Positions 25,419 to 34,046 of a stretch of DNA of 59,626 bases are shown here, piece after piece (the first letter of the stretch is position 1; each line of letters starts with the position of its first letter). The notes beneath the pieces were generated by a model, which worked only from the letters and a program-made list of their open reading frames with translations, was not told the DNA's origin and searched no databases. The position numbers were made by a program, and so were the translations under genes. Where the stretch lies: positions 1 to 59,626 of the forward strand of contig JAHRVG010000027.1 of NCBI GenBank assembly GCA_019090795.1. The letters run 5' to 3'. This DNA comes from Paracoccaceae bacterium. Its GTDB lineage: Bacteria; Pseudomonadota; Alphaproteobacteria; Rhodobacterales; Rhodobacteraceae.

Positions 25419-27032
25419 GTGACCCAGAAAACCCCCCTCGGCACATTCGCCTCGACAATCCGCGGCAATTCCTTCTTTACCTCCGCGCGCGAATTCAACT
25501 TGAACCAGAGCCGCACCGACGTGCTGTCCGGCCTCACCGTCGCCCTCGCCTTGGTGCCAGAGGCTGTGGCCTTTGCATTCGTGGCCGGTGTTGACCCGCT
25601 GGTCGGCCTTTATGCTGCCTTTATTGTCGGTCTGATCACTGCGGTTTTTGGCGGTCGCCCTGGCATGATTTCCGGTGCAACCGGCGCTTTGGCTGTGGTG
25701 ATGGTGGCCCTAGTGGCAGATCACGGGGTGCAGTACCTGTTTGCCACTGTGGTGCTAATGGGTATCATCCAGATCGCCGCCGGGTTACTGAAGCTCGGCA
25801 AGTTTATCCGCATGGTGCCACATCCGGTGATGCTCGGCTTTGTCAACGGGCTGGCCATCGTGATTTTTCTGGCGCAACTGGAACAATTCAAAGTCTCCGA
25901 CGGCGCAGGCGGCCATGAATGGATGGGCGGCATGACCCTGCTCATCACCCTCGGCCTGGTCGCCGCAACCATGGCCATCATCTGGATCACCCCCCGCATC
26001 ACCAAAGCTTTCCCGGCCCCCTTAGCCGCCATCGGTCTGGTGGCTGCTGTAGTAATCCTGTTTGACGTTCCTGTTCCACGTGTCGGCGACCTTGCATCGC
26101 TCAAAGGTGGCCTGCCCCCCTTTGCCATTCCCGATGTGCCGTTTACGCTGGAAACCCTCTACATCATCCTGCCCTATTCTGTGATCCTCGCCGCAATCGG
26201 CTTGATTGAGAGCCTGCTCACCCTAAACCTCGTTAGCGAAATCACCCGCAAAAGCGGCGGTGCCAGCCGTGAATGTGTCGCGCAAGGCGTCGCCAACACC
26301 GTCACCGGCTTCTTTGGCGGCATGGGCGGTTGCGCCATGATCGGCCAGTCGATGATCAATGTTAATTCTGGCGGTCGCACCCGCCTGTCCGGCATTTCGG
26401 CAGCGTTGTTCCTGCTCGCTTTCATCCTCGTAGGCAGCTCGATCATTGAACTCATACCACTGGCCGCCCTCGTTGGCGTAATGTTCATGGTCGTCATCGG
26501 AACCTTCGCCTGGCAGAGCTTTAAAGTCTTGCGCATCGTGCCCCGTGCCGACGCCTTCGTCATTCTGCTGGTGACAGTTGTGACCGTCTATGAAGACCTT
26601 GCCATCGCCGTGGTCGTCGGTGTCATCGTCTCCGCCCTCGTTTATGCGTGGAATGCGGCCTCGATTATCCACGTCAAGGAACACGCCTCGCAAACGCAGG
26701 CAGGCGCGCTGGTTTATGAAATCGAAGGCCCGTTGTTCTTCGGCTCCGCCACAAGCTTTCAGGAATTGTTCGACCCCTCAAACGGCCCCGACCACATCAT
26801 TCTGGATTTCACCAAATCCCGCGTCGTTGACCAATCCGCCTTGCAAGCAATCGAGGCTGTAGCAGCAAAATACATAGATGCCGGTAAACGCCTGCAACTG
26901 CGCCACCTCAGCCCAGATTGTCACCAGTTGCTGCACAACGCAGGCCAGTTGATGATCGACCAAAACGATGATGTAGAATACCATCTGGCAGTGGATTACG
27001 ATATCCAGACGGGTCGTTTAGGTGGGCACTAG
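25419..27032 (+). CDS. SulP-family anion transporter with STAS domain
   Basis: Inner-membrane transporter of sulfate, bicarbonate or dicarboxylate type. From GTG 25419 the protein is 537 residues: an N-terminal segment ending in the SulP-typical SRTDVLSGLTVALALVPEAV, about twelve to fourteen helices, and a C-terminal STAS domain (from about residue 430, with HIILDFTKSRVVDQSALQAI). The substrate cannot be read from the sequence. AGGAA lies eight bases before GTG 25419; an in-frame ATG at 25341 would add 26 residues and has no clear ribosome-binding site. A longer open frame upstream is antisense to the enolase-superfamily gene. Confidence 0.88.
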   Translation: MTQKTPLGTFASTIRGNSFFTSAREFNLNQSRTDVLSGLTVALALVPEAVAFAFVAGVDPLVGLYAAFIVGLITAVFGGRPGMISGATGALAVVMVALVADHGVQYLFATVVLMGIIQIAAGLLKLGKFIRMVPHPVMLGFVNGLAIVIFLAQLEQFKVSDGAGGHEWMGGMTLLITLGLVAATMAIIWITPRITKAFPAPLAAIGLVAAVVILFDVPVPRVGDLASLKGGLPPFAIPDVPFTLETLYIILPYSVILAAIGLIESLLTLNLVSEITRKSGGASRECVAQGVANTVTGFFGGMGGCAMIGQSMINVNSGGRTRLSGISAALFLLAFILVGSSIIELIPLAALVGVMFMVVIGTFAWQSFKVLRIVPRADAFVILLVTVVTVYEDLAIAVVVGVIVSALVYAWNAASIIHVKEHASQTQAGALVYEIEGPLFFGSATSFQELFDPSNGPDHIILDFTKSRVVDQSALQAIEAVAAKYIDAGKRLQLRHLSPDCHQLLHNAGQLMIDQNDDVEYHLAVDYDIQTGRLGGH

Positions 27033-27046
27033 CCTCACGCGGCAAT

Positions 27047-27084
27047 AGCCCCGCAGGGGCTCATAGGAACGCCCCGCAAGGGGC
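27047..27084. terminator. Two consecutive GC hairpins between convergent genes
   Basis: AGCCCC-GCA-GGGGCT (27047-27061) and GCCCC-GCAA-GGGGC (27071-27084) are near-repeats of each other. They lie between the SulP gene and the convergent oxidoreductase gene. ATTTT follows the second on the plus strand. The pair probably acts as a weak bidirectional terminator; the T-run is short. Confidence 0.55.
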
Positions 27085-27093
27085 ACATTTTGG

Positions 27094-28416
27094 CTAGAGC
27101 CAGCGCCCGTCCAGCAATCCATAGAATGTAAAGGCCGGGGCCACTAACGCTCTGCGACCCGCACCTAGGGGGAATCTGCGCAGCGGGGCGCTGAATATTT
27201 TGCCGGGGGATCCTTTCCCCAAGGCAAGATCGGCCAGCAACGCCCCGGCATAACTCCCCATGGCCACGCCATTTCCATGATAGGCAAGCCCGGCCCAAGC
27301 GTTTTTCCAGCCCTCAATTACCCCAACGTAAGGCACGCGCTTTCGGGCAACACAAATCAGGCCGGACCAGAAATATGGTGTTTCCACCGAGGCCCATGCC
27401 GGAAAAAGCCGTTCGAAATCCCGTCGAATGGCCATTTTCATCCGTCCTCGCGCTGGCCCGTCCGCCCGCACGCCACCGCGCATTCCGAACAGAAACCGCC
27501 CGTCCGGCAACAGTCGGAAATAATGCAGCAACCGACGACTGTCATAGGCCATAAGGTCTGTGCTCCAACCTTGCGCCACACGCTCTGCCATCGACAGCGG
27601 GCGGGTAACAATGATGTTGCTTTGCAGCGGCAGGTAACGGGCGCGCAGCCATTCCGGCACATCCTCAGAGCTGTAACCGTTGGTCGCAAGGATCAGGTGG
27701 CGGGCAATCACCCGCCCCTTTGGCAATGACAGAATGTAGCCCCCGTTTTCGGGTGTAATCCCCATAACCGGACTATCGGCGCAAATCTCTGCCCCCGCCT
27801 TTTGCGCCACCTCCGCCAGCCCACCAACATAGCGCGCCGGATTAAGCGCGAACCCCTCTTTGATATGTAGCCCGCCGTGAAAATGCGGGCCTGCCATCCC
27901 GTTTTGTTCAAGGTCTTCGCGTGACAAAAGGCTGGCCGCGATTCCCTTTGCGCCCAGCACCCTGACCTCTGTTGCCATTTCCGTCAGCATCGCGGGGCGG
28001 TGGGCCAGTTCCACCTCACCGTTTGAATGAGTTTGCGCGTCTATCCCGTGGCGTTCCAGCAAATCTGCCACCAACCGGACCGCCGCACGCTCTGCATCCT
28101 GAAAAGCCTCTGTTTCTGCCGCGCCGTATCTGCGCCGCATTGCCCTCGCCCCCAGCATTGCCCCACCCAGACAGCAAAACCCACCATTGCGCCCGCTGGC
28201 ACCCCAACCGGGGCTTTGTGCTTCCAGTACCAGCGCCTCTGCCCCAGCCTCTACCAGATGCAGTGCCGCTGACAGGCCGGTAAAACCGCCGCCAATAATG
28301 GCGTACTCCACATGCCTGTCACCTTCAAGCTCAGGCCAGTTGCCTTTGGGCAGTTCCCAAAAACAATCCTTGCGGGCCTCTGCACCATAAGCATCGTTTT
28401 CATAAATACGCTGCAC
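27094..28416 (-). CDS. FAD-dependent amine/amino-acid oxidoreductase (PuuB/DadA-like)
   Basis: Flavoprotein of 440 residues in the DAO family. The N-terminal dinucleotide motif is YAIIGGGFTGLSAALHLVEAG, preceded by a 35-residue lead ending in a YENDAYG/FWELPKG-type segment seen in gamma-glutamylputrescine oxidases. GWGASGRNGGF follows at about residue 70 and a C-terminal flavin loop YHGNGVAMGSYAGALLADL closes it. With agmatinase and an alcohol dehydrogenase upstream in the same direction, oxidation of a putrescine- or guanidino-derived amine is likely. Start is GTG with AAGGCGG upstream; 15 bases separate it from the dehydrogenase stop. Confidence 0.85.
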   Translation of the reverse strand: MQRIYENDAYGAEARKDCFWELPKGNWPELEGDRHVEYAIIGGGFTGLSAALHLVEAGAEALVLEAQSPGWGASGRNGGFCCLGGAMLGARAMRRRYGAAETEAFQDAERAAVRLVADLLERHGIDAQTHSNGEVELAHRPAMLTEMATEVRVLGAKGIAASLLSREDLEQNGMAGPHFHGGLHIKEGFALNPARYVGGLAEVAQKAGAEICADSPVMGITPENGGYILSLPKGRVIARHLILATNGYSSEDVPEWLRARYLPLQSNIIVTRPLSMAERVAQGWSTDLMAYDSRRLLHYFRLLPDGRFLFGMRGGVRADGPARGRMKMAIRRDFERLFPAWASVETPYFWSGLICVARKRVPYVGVIEGWKNAWAGLAYHGNGVAMGSYAGALLADLALGKGSPGKIFSAPLRRFPLGAGRRALVAPAFTFYGLLDGRWL

Positions 28417-28431
28417 TGAAATCCGCCTTAA

Positions 28432-29511
28432 CTAAAAGACGATCACATTGCGGCGAGATTTCCCCGCCTTGGTGTCTGCAATCGCCTCATTGATCTGATC
28501 CAGCGAATAGCGGTTGGTAATCAGCTCATCCAGCTTTAGCCGTCCTTGGCGATACTGTTCGATCAACCACGGAATATCCCGTTTCAGCACCGTGTCGCCC
28601 ATCAGCGACCCTTTGATGGATTGGCTCAATGCGGATAGGATTACCGGCTCGTAGGATGCTTTCGCACCAGAGGGCGGCATCCCCACCATGATCATCTCGC
28701 CGCGGGGGGCCAATAATCGGGTGGCTGTTTCAAACACCGAAATCGCGCCCACAGTAATAAACACAAAATCAGCCCCGCGCCCGCCTGTCAGTTTACGCAC
28801 CTGGCGTGCCACATCTTTGTCAGCCGCGTTAATCACATCGGTTGCACCAAATTCCAACGCGCCTTTCAGTTTTTCAGGTTCCAGATCAAGTACGATAATT
28901 TTAGATGCACCCACCAGAACTGCGCCCTGAATGGCGTTCAATCCGACGCCACCCGCACCGATCACCACAACCGATTTTCCAGCGCGCACTCCGGCGGTAT
29001 TCACCACCGCGCCAAGGCCGGTAATCACACCGCAGGCCAGCAGGCTGGCCACGTCCTTGGGAATATCATCCGGAATTTTCACGACCTGACTTTGGTCAAC
29101 AACAGCCATTTCAGCAAAGGCCCCAGTGTCCAGACCATGTTCAGCCACAGTGCCATCAGCCAGCGAAATCGGCGAGGATTTCATGCGATCAGTACCCTGC
29201 TCGCAATTCACTTGATACCCTGAGGAACAGGTCGGGCAGGTTCCACATGATTTAATCAAGGTCACGATCACACTATCGCCCGACGCATATTCCGTCACAC
29301 CACTGCCCACGGCGCTGACTGTACCCGCCGCTTCATGGCCATACACGGCTGGCAAATGCCCGCCCCAAGCGCCCTCAATATAGGAAATGTCAGAATGACA
29401 GATTGCGCAAGCGTCAATCTTCACCGCGACTTGCCCCGCCGTTGGGGGCTGCAAGGATATCTCTTCAATCACCAAATCAGAACCAACTTCGTGGCAAACA
29501 GCCGCTTTCAT
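28432..29511 (-). CDS. Zinc-dependent alcohol dehydrogenase (MDR family)
   Basis: NAD(P)-linked oxidation of an alcohol or aldehyde adduct. The 359-residue protein has catalytic-zinc Cys in CAICHSD, GHEAAGTVSAVGSGV, the structural-zinc cysteines CGTCPTCSSGYQVNC, and the Rossmann motif VIGAGGVGLNAIQ with Asp at the end of the second strand, suggesting NAD. The start at 29511 is supported by GGAAAGGAAG; longer in-frame extensions would overlap the agmatinase remnant. Its place in the agmatinase operon suggests it handles the aldehyde or alcohol formed from the amine, but the substrate is not known. Confidence 0.88.
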   Translation of the reverse strand: MKAAVCHEVGSDLVIEEISLQPPTAGQVAVKIDACAICHSDISYIEGAWGGHLPAVYGHEAAGTVSAVGSGVTEYASGDSVIVTLIKSCGTCPTCSSGYQVNCEQGTDRMKSSPISLADGTVAEHGLDTGAFAEMAVVDQSQVVKIPDDIPKDVASLLACGVITGLGAVVNTAGVRAGKSVVVIGAGGVGLNAIQGAVLVGASKIIVLDLEPEKLKGALEFGATDVINAADKDVARQVRKLTGGRGADFVFITVGAISVFETATRLLAPRGEMIMVGMPPSGAKASYEPVILSALSQSIKGSLMGDTVLKRDIPWLIEQYRQGRLKLDELITNRYSLDQINEAIADTKAGKSRRNVIVF

Positions 29512-29512
29512 C

Positions 29513-29653
29513 CTATGCTTCCTTTCCAAATGCACCCGGCAGGATGCACAGCATTTTATACAACAGGTCCGCACCCAACAGCGCGGTATTTTCCGATGAG
29601 TCATAGGGTGGCGAAACTTTGACCAAATCGCAACCCACGATGTTCAGCCCCCG
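29513..29653 (-). pseudogene. C-terminal remnant of a second agmatinase-family gene
   Basis: Between the intact agmatinase and the dehydrogenase, the minus strand encodes RGLNIVGCDLVKVSPPYD, continuing through SSENTALLGADLLYKMLCIL to a TAG at 29515-29513. This is the last third of an arginase/agmatinase fold and aligns with GINVVGMDVVEVSPPFD of the intact neighbour. Nothing upstream of it can encode the metal-binding domain: its frame meets the TGA of the intact gene after about 14 non-homologous codons. The stop lies one base before the dehydrogenase start. It looks like the scar of a tandem pair, of which one copy was mostly deleted. Confidence 0.8.
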
Positions 29654-29695
29654 CCAACCGCACAAACCTATTCGGCCCATCAAGAAGTTATCTGT

Positions 29696-30664
29696 TCATC
29701 GCCCGAATTTCTGGTTGTGCGCCCAAAGGCACATCAGTTCGGTGGCCACATGCGCCCCCGCAATCGCGGTAGCTCCGGTTGTGTCAAAGGGTGGCGAGAC
29801 CTCAACCACATCCATACCCACCACATTGATCCCCGCCAGCCCACGCAGCATCGTCGCGGCTTGGGCAGAAGTCAGCCCGCCCCAGACAGGCGTACCCGTG
29901 CCCGGTGCATAGGCAGGATCAAGCGCGTCAATGTCAAAGGTCACATAGGTTTGGTTGGCCCCAAGTATCTTTTTGATCTTTTCAACAACTGCTTCCGGGC
30001 CAATCCGGTGCACCTCAGGCGCATCAATAATATTGACGCCAAGGGTATCCTCGTTCACCGTGCGTATTCCCACCTGAACCGAGCGTTCCGGCACCACAAT
30101 CCCGTCCTTCACCGCCTTGTAAAACATGGTGCCATGGTCAATCCGCTCTCGGTCATCATCGGCCCAGGTGTCGGTATGGGCGTCAAATTGCAACAACGAT
30201 AGGGGGCCATATTTTTCCGCATGGGCCTTGAGGATCGGGTAGGTGATATAGTGATCCCCGCCGAGCACCAGTGAGGCGGCCCCCGCATCAAGCACCGCCT
30301 TGATATGGGCCTGCAAGGCCGCTGGGAACCGCCCGATATGGCCGTAATCAAACGCCACATCACCGCAATCCACCACGTTGAATTCTTCCATGGGGTTTAC
30401 ATCCCAACCGTAAGGCGCGTCTGGCGCTTGCAAGGCAGAGGCCTCTCGGATAGCGCGCGGACCAAGGCGGGTGCCGGGGCGGTTGGTGACGGCACAATCA
30501 AACGGTACACCAGACACCGCCAGATCAACCCCCGTCAAATCCTTGGTATAACTGCGGCGCAGAAAACTGGTGACGCCGCCGTAAGTGGCCTCATAGCTTA
30601 GACCGCGATAGCCTTTGCGGGTGATCGCGGTGTCGATTTCGTTTGCAGCATCTTCAAGCGCCAT
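29696..30664 (-). CDS. speB: Agmatinase or related guanidino-hydrolase (ureohydrolase family)
   Basis: Dimanganese ureohydrolase releasing urea from agmatine or a similar guanidino compound. The 322 residues carry all metal-binding motifs: GGDHY (His138), DAHTD (Asp161, His163, Asp165) and FDIDALDPA (Asp244, Asp246). The family also contains guanidinobutyrase and guanidinopropionase, which sequence alone does not exclude; the symbol is provisional. It is the first gene of a run continuing into the dehydrogenase and flavoprotein. A perfect TTTGATCAAA palindrome lies 20 bases upstream, in the gap to phoB. Confidence 0.87.
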   Translation of the reverse strand: MALEDAANEIDTAITRKGYRGLSYEATYGGVTSFLRRSYTKDLTGVDLAVSGVPFDCAVTNRPGTRLGPRAIREASALQAPDAPYGWDVNPMEEFNVVDCGDVAFDYGHIGRFPAALQAHIKAVLDAGAASLVLGGDHYITYPILKAHAEKYGPLSLLQFDAHTDTWADDDRERIDHGTMFYKAVKDGIVVPERSVQVGIRTVNEDTLGVNIIDAPEVHRIGPEAVVEKIKKILGANQTYVTFDIDALDPAYAPGTGTPVWGGLTSAQAATMLRGLAGINVVGMDVVEVSPPFDTTGATAIAGAHVATELMCLWAHNQKFGR

Positions 30665-30683
30665 TTTTTTTGCCTATTAATAA

Positions 30684-30693
30684 TTTGATCAAA
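30684..30693. promoter_or_regulatory. Putative GntR-family operator upstream of agmatinase
   Basis: TTTGATCAAA, a perfect 10-bp palindrome in an AT-rich setting, lies 20 bases before the agmatinase start. The same 10-mer occurs at 40440-40449 and 41226-41235 around the gntR gene. Its closeness to the start suggests repression. Confidence 0.6.
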
Positions 30694-30733
30694 AATACAA
30701 TCGGCGCGCGCTACAAATTTTGCAAGAGGTGAT

Positions 30734-31429
30734 TTATCCTCCGAAAGAATATCCAAAACCACGAACTGTGCGGATCGGGTTTTCTTCGCCGGTGCTGCCC
30801 AAGGATTTGCGCAACCGACCCACATGCACATCCACAGTGCGCGTGCCCACATCAGCGCTGCGCCCCCAGACACGATCCAGCAACTGGTCGCGTGACCACA
30901 CCCGGCCGGGTTTTTCGATCAGTGTTAGCAGCAGGCGAAATTCGGTGGGGCCAAGGTCAACCACGCGCCCGCGCACAGTTACCCGATGCTTGGACGTATC
31001 CACAATGACCCCGCCGTGTTCCAAACGCTCTACCACAGAACCGGGGCGCAAACGGCGCAAAACGGCCCGAACGCGGGCCAGCAGCTCTTTCACAGAATAA
31101 GGTTTGATCACATAGTCATCCGCGCCGGTATCCAGCCCTCGAATACGGTCGTCTTCCTCACCACGCGCAGTCAGCATGATGATCGGAATGTTGCTGTGTT
31201 TTAGGTTGCCCTTCAAGCTGCGGCACACTTTGAGGCCCGAGAGGTCGGGCAACATCCAGTCCAGCAGTATCAAGTCCGGCGTTTCCTCTTCGACCAGCAT
31301 CAAAGCATCCTCGCCATTTTCGGCGCGGATCACGTTGTAGTTTTCCTTTTCCAGATTGTAGCAAAGCAATTCCAGCTGGGCTGGCTCATCCTCAACAATC
31401 AGAATGACGGGATCGGTGCTATCGGTCAT
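30734..31429 (-). CDS. phoB: Phosphate regulon response regulator PhoB
   Basis: OmpR/PhoB-type activator of 231 residues. The receiver domain has the acidic pair in VEDEPAQ, phosphoacceptor Asp in LILLDWMLPDLSG and Lys in VIKPYSVKEL. The C-terminal winged-helix domain ends in TRTVDVHVGRLRKSLG and IRTVRGFGYSF. It follows phoR with a 4-base overlap. This phoR-phoB order is the reverse of E. coli, and no pst or phoU genes are in the window. A Pho box upstream of phoR indicates autoregulation. Confidence 0.93.
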   Translation of the reverse strand: MTDSTDPVILIVEDEPAQLELLCYNLEKENYNVIRAENGEDALMLVEEETPDLILLDWMLPDLSGLKVCRSLKGNLKHSNIPIIMLTARGEEDDRIRGLDTGADDYVIKPYSVKELLARVRAVLRRLRPGSVVERLEHGGVIVDTSKHRVTVRGRVVDLGPTEFRLLLTLIEKPGRVWSRDQLLDRVWGRSADVGTRTVDVHVGRLRKSLGSTGEENPIRTVRGFGYSFGG

Positions 31430-32535
31430 AATCTGTCTCCCTCAACCGCGATGGGCAACAGCACGGAAAACACGCTGCCCTCACCCAGTTCACTGGCAAT
31501 CTGTAATTCGCCGCGATGGCGCATCAGGATATGTTTAACAATTGCAAGGCCAAGGCCGGTGCCGCCTTTGTTGCGCGAACGCCCTTTGTCGATGCGATAG
31601 AACCGCTCTGTCAGTCGGGTGATGTGCTTGGCTGCAATGCCCTCGCCCTGATCCGTAACCGATATCCGCAACATTTCGGGATTTTCCTCATCAACACCGG
31701 CATGCACAGTCACTACAGAGTTGACGCGGCCATACTTTGCCGCGTTTTCGATGAGATTTGAAAACACCTGCGTTAATTCATCAAGATCACCATGAACCAT
31801 TGGCAGGTGCTCTGAAATTTCCAAAACTACCTCCGCATTTTCGCGGTTGGTGATGGGTTGCAAAGACGCTTTAACACGGCGCAGGATCAGGTCGACATCG
31901 TTCAGCTCGACCGGGGCAACCCGTTCAGCGGATTCCAGTTTTGACAAGGACAACAGATCATCAATAAGCCGTGCCATGCGTTGTGCTTCGGTTTCCATTA
32001 ATCCCAGAAACCTCTCATGGGCTTCACGGTCATCTTTGGCAGGGCCTTGCAAGGTCTCGATAAATCCATAAAGCGCAGTCAACGGCGAGCGCAATTCATG
32101 GCTAACGTTCGCGACAAAATCACTGCGCATCTGCTCTGCCTCGCGGATGTGGCTGACATCCTCAAGGCTTACAATCGCGTGGGTATCCTGCGGATTGGCG
32201 TCCGAGGCCATCCGTACCACCGTTACACTAAAGGAGGTCGGTACAACCAATTGCAGCTTTACATCGACCGAGGCCTGATCCTGCCCAGCAAGCACCGCAT
32301 CCACTGCACGCAGGCACTTCTTGTTGGGAACAAAATCCGCCAGATCCCGCCCCTTCAACCCGACACCAAAAAGGCCCGAGGAAGCCGCGTTTCGGAACAG
32401 GATACGGTGGTCTGCATCTACCACAAACACCGCGACCTTGAGGCCGTTTAGAACAGCTTCGACGTTTTTGTGCATCATGGTGTCACCTGTTTGTTGCGGT
32501 GCGCCTGTTCCTATGGTCGCCGGAATTTTATTCAT
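31426..32535 (-). CDS. phoR: Phosphate regulon sensor histidine kinase PhoR, without membrane segment
   Basis: Kinase partner of PhoB. The 369 residues contain a PAS domain (about 25-130), a dimerisation domain with phospho-acceptor His146 in FVANVSHELRSPLTA, and a HATPase with NLIENAAKYG, DQGEGIAAKH and GGTGLGLAIVK. No transmembrane helix or signal peptide is visible, unlike E. coli PhoR, so it must be cytoplasmic or recruited by a partner. ATG 32535 has AAGG seven bases upstream; an in-frame ATG-ATG at residues 20-21 with AGGTGA just before is an alternative start. Confidence 0.9.
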   Translation of the reverse strand: MNKIPATIGTGAPQQTGDTMMHKNVEAVLNGLKVAVFVVDADHRILFRNAASSGLFGVGLKGRDLADFVPNKKCLRAVDAVLAGQDQASVDVKLQLVVPTSFSVTVVRMASDANPQDTHAIVSLEDVSHIREAEQMRSDFVANVSHELRSPLTALYGFIETLQGPAKDDREAHERFLGLMETEAQRMARLIDDLLSLSKLESAERVAPVELNDVDLILRRVKASLQPITNRENAEVVLEISEHLPMVHGDLDELTQVFSNLIENAAKYGRVNSVVTVHAGVDEENPEMLRISVTDQGEGIAAKHITRLTERFYRIDKGRSRNKGGTGLGLAIVKHILMRHRGELQIASELGEGSVFSVLLPIAVEGDRL

Positions 32536-32573
32536 TTCTCAACCTTGGGTTTTTGGAGCGTATTAGCCGGGCA

Positions 32574-32604
32574 ATGTAACAGTTTAATGTCAGCTTAATG
32601 TCAG
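32574..32604 (-). promoter_or_regulatory. Pho box upstream of phoR-phoB
   Basis: On the minus strand: CTGACAT-TAAG-CTGACAT (32604-32587), then TAAA and a third, less perfect unit CTGTTACAT (32582-32574). The first two units match the 7-4-7 direct-repeat plan of PhoB boxes. It lies about 40-70 bases before the phoR start, so PhoB should activate its own operon. Confidence 0.78.
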
Positions 32605-32616
32605 CCAAGCGCAAAA

Positions 32617-32647
32617 GCAAAGGGCGCACCAGAGGTACGCCCTTTGC
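32617..32647 (-). terminator. Intrinsic terminator of the TRAP operon
   Basis: GCAAAGGGCG (32617-32626) pairs with CGCCCTTTGC (32638-32647), with three more pairs inside. On the minus strand CTTTTGC follows. It ends the dctPQM transcript just before the phoR control region. Confidence 0.72.
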
Positions 32648-32665
32648 GAAAGTACTAGGCCCCGC

Positions 32666-34042
32666 CTACTTGGTTATGATCTCCGGTCCCATAACCATAT
32701 TGGGCAGGAAGGTAGACAGGACCGGAATGTAGGTCACCATAATCAGGAACACAAACAGAATGGCAAGGAACGGCAGCGCGGCACGTACCACAGCCATCAT
32801 CGGCATTCCAGCGACGCCTGACGTCACAAACAGGTTCAGGCCAACCGGCGGGGTGATCATGCCAATTTCCATGTTTACCACCATGATGATGCCCAGATGG
32901 ATTGGATCAATCCCCAGCTCTATCGCAATCGGAAACACCAGCGGCGCCACAATCACCAGCAGGCCAGAAGGTTCCATGAACTGCCCCCCAATCAACAGTA
33001 TCACATTGACCACAATCAAAAAGGTAATCGGACCAAGCCCCGCGCCCAGCATTGCTTGGGTAATTTGTTGGGGTACTTGTTCATCTGTCAGCACGTGCTT
33101 GAGGATCAGCGCATTAGCGATCACAAACAACAGGGTGACGGTTAGCTTGCCTGCATCAAACAGCGTGTTCACGGTGTCCTTATGCCAGAAGGCTGTGACT
33201 ATTGCCCAAGGCTTGCGCAACAGGCTTATGTTCGGCTCTCCCTCTTTGGTGGCAAGCGGGCCCATGTCGCGATAGATAAAACTTGCCACAATCCAAGCGT
33301 AGACAGCGGCAACTGCTGCGGCCTCGGTTGGGGTAAAGATACCTCCATAGATACCGCCCAGAATGATCACGATCAGGAACAGTCCCCAGCCCGCCTCCTT
33401 TGCGGCGACAAAGCGTTCGCCCCAACTGGCGCGCTCGCCCTTGGGCAGATTTTGCACACGTGCCATGATGTAAATACCCAGCATCAGCATGAAGCCCGCC
33501 AATAGGCCAGGGATCACACCCGCCAGGAACATACGGCCCACAGAAACTTCGACGGAGGCGGCGTAAACCACCATCACGATGGAGGGCGGGATCAGGATGC
33601 CAAGCGTGCCCGCATTACAGATCACGCCAGCAGCAAATTCTTTGGTGTAACCGACCTCGCGCATACCCGCGATCACAATGGAGCCAATGGCCACAACCGT
33701 AGCGGGGGAAGAGCCGGAGAGGGCTGCAAACATCATACAAGCAAACACACCCGCGATGGCGAGGCCGCCGTGAAAGTGACCAACACAGACAATGGAAAAC
33801 CGGATAATCCGCCGCGCCACACCGCCCGTCGACATGAAAGACGAGGCAAGAATGAAAAACGGAATTGCCAGCAGAGTAAAATGGCCCTCGAACGCATTGA
33901 ACAGGGTTTGCGCCACTGAAGCCAACGAACTGTCGGAAAACCACAACAAGAACAGAGTAGACGACAGGCCAAGGCCGACCGCGATAGGGACACCAATCAG
34001 CAACATGCTGATGATCATCACAAAAAGGAGTGCGACTTCCAT
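32666..34042 (-). CDS. dctM: TRAP transporter large permease DctM
   Basis: Main translocation subunit of a tripartite (TRAP) transporter, driven by an ion gradient. About 458 residues with twelve or more predicted helices; MLLIGVPIAVGLGLS near the N-terminus, GSSPATVVAIGSI, and the late block EIGMITPPVGLNLFVTSGV are family hallmarks. The start is ATG 34042 with AGGGG upstream; longer extensions overlap dctQ. Four bases separate it from dctQ. Confidence 0.95.
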   Translation of the reverse strand: MEVALLFVMIISMLLIGVPIAVGLGLSSTLFLLWFSDSSLASVAQTLFNAFEGHFTLLAIPFFILASSFMSTGGVARRIIRFSIVCVGHFHGGLAIAGVFACMMFAALSGSSPATVVAIGSIVIAGMREVGYTKEFAAGVICNAGTLGILIPPSIVMVVYAASVEVSVGRMFLAGVIPGLLAGFMLMLGIYIMARVQNLPKGERASWGERFVAAKEAGWGLFLIVIILGGIYGGIFTPTEAAAVAAVYAWIVASFIYRDMGPLATKEGEPNISLLRKPWAIVTAFWHKDTVNTLFDAGKLTVTLLFVIANALILKHVLTDEQVPQQITQAMLGAGLGPITFLIVVNVILLIGGQFMEPSGLLVIVAPLVFPIAIELGIDPIHLGIIMVVNMEIGMITPPVGLNLFVTSGVAGMPMMAVVRAALPFLAILFVFLIMVTYIPVLSTFLPNMVMGPEIITK

Positions 34043-34046
34043 TGGC

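Noticed and set aside
27047-27084. CRISPR-like or REP-like repeat pair
   Set aside because: Only two short hairpins between convergent genes; no array, spacers or further copies seen.
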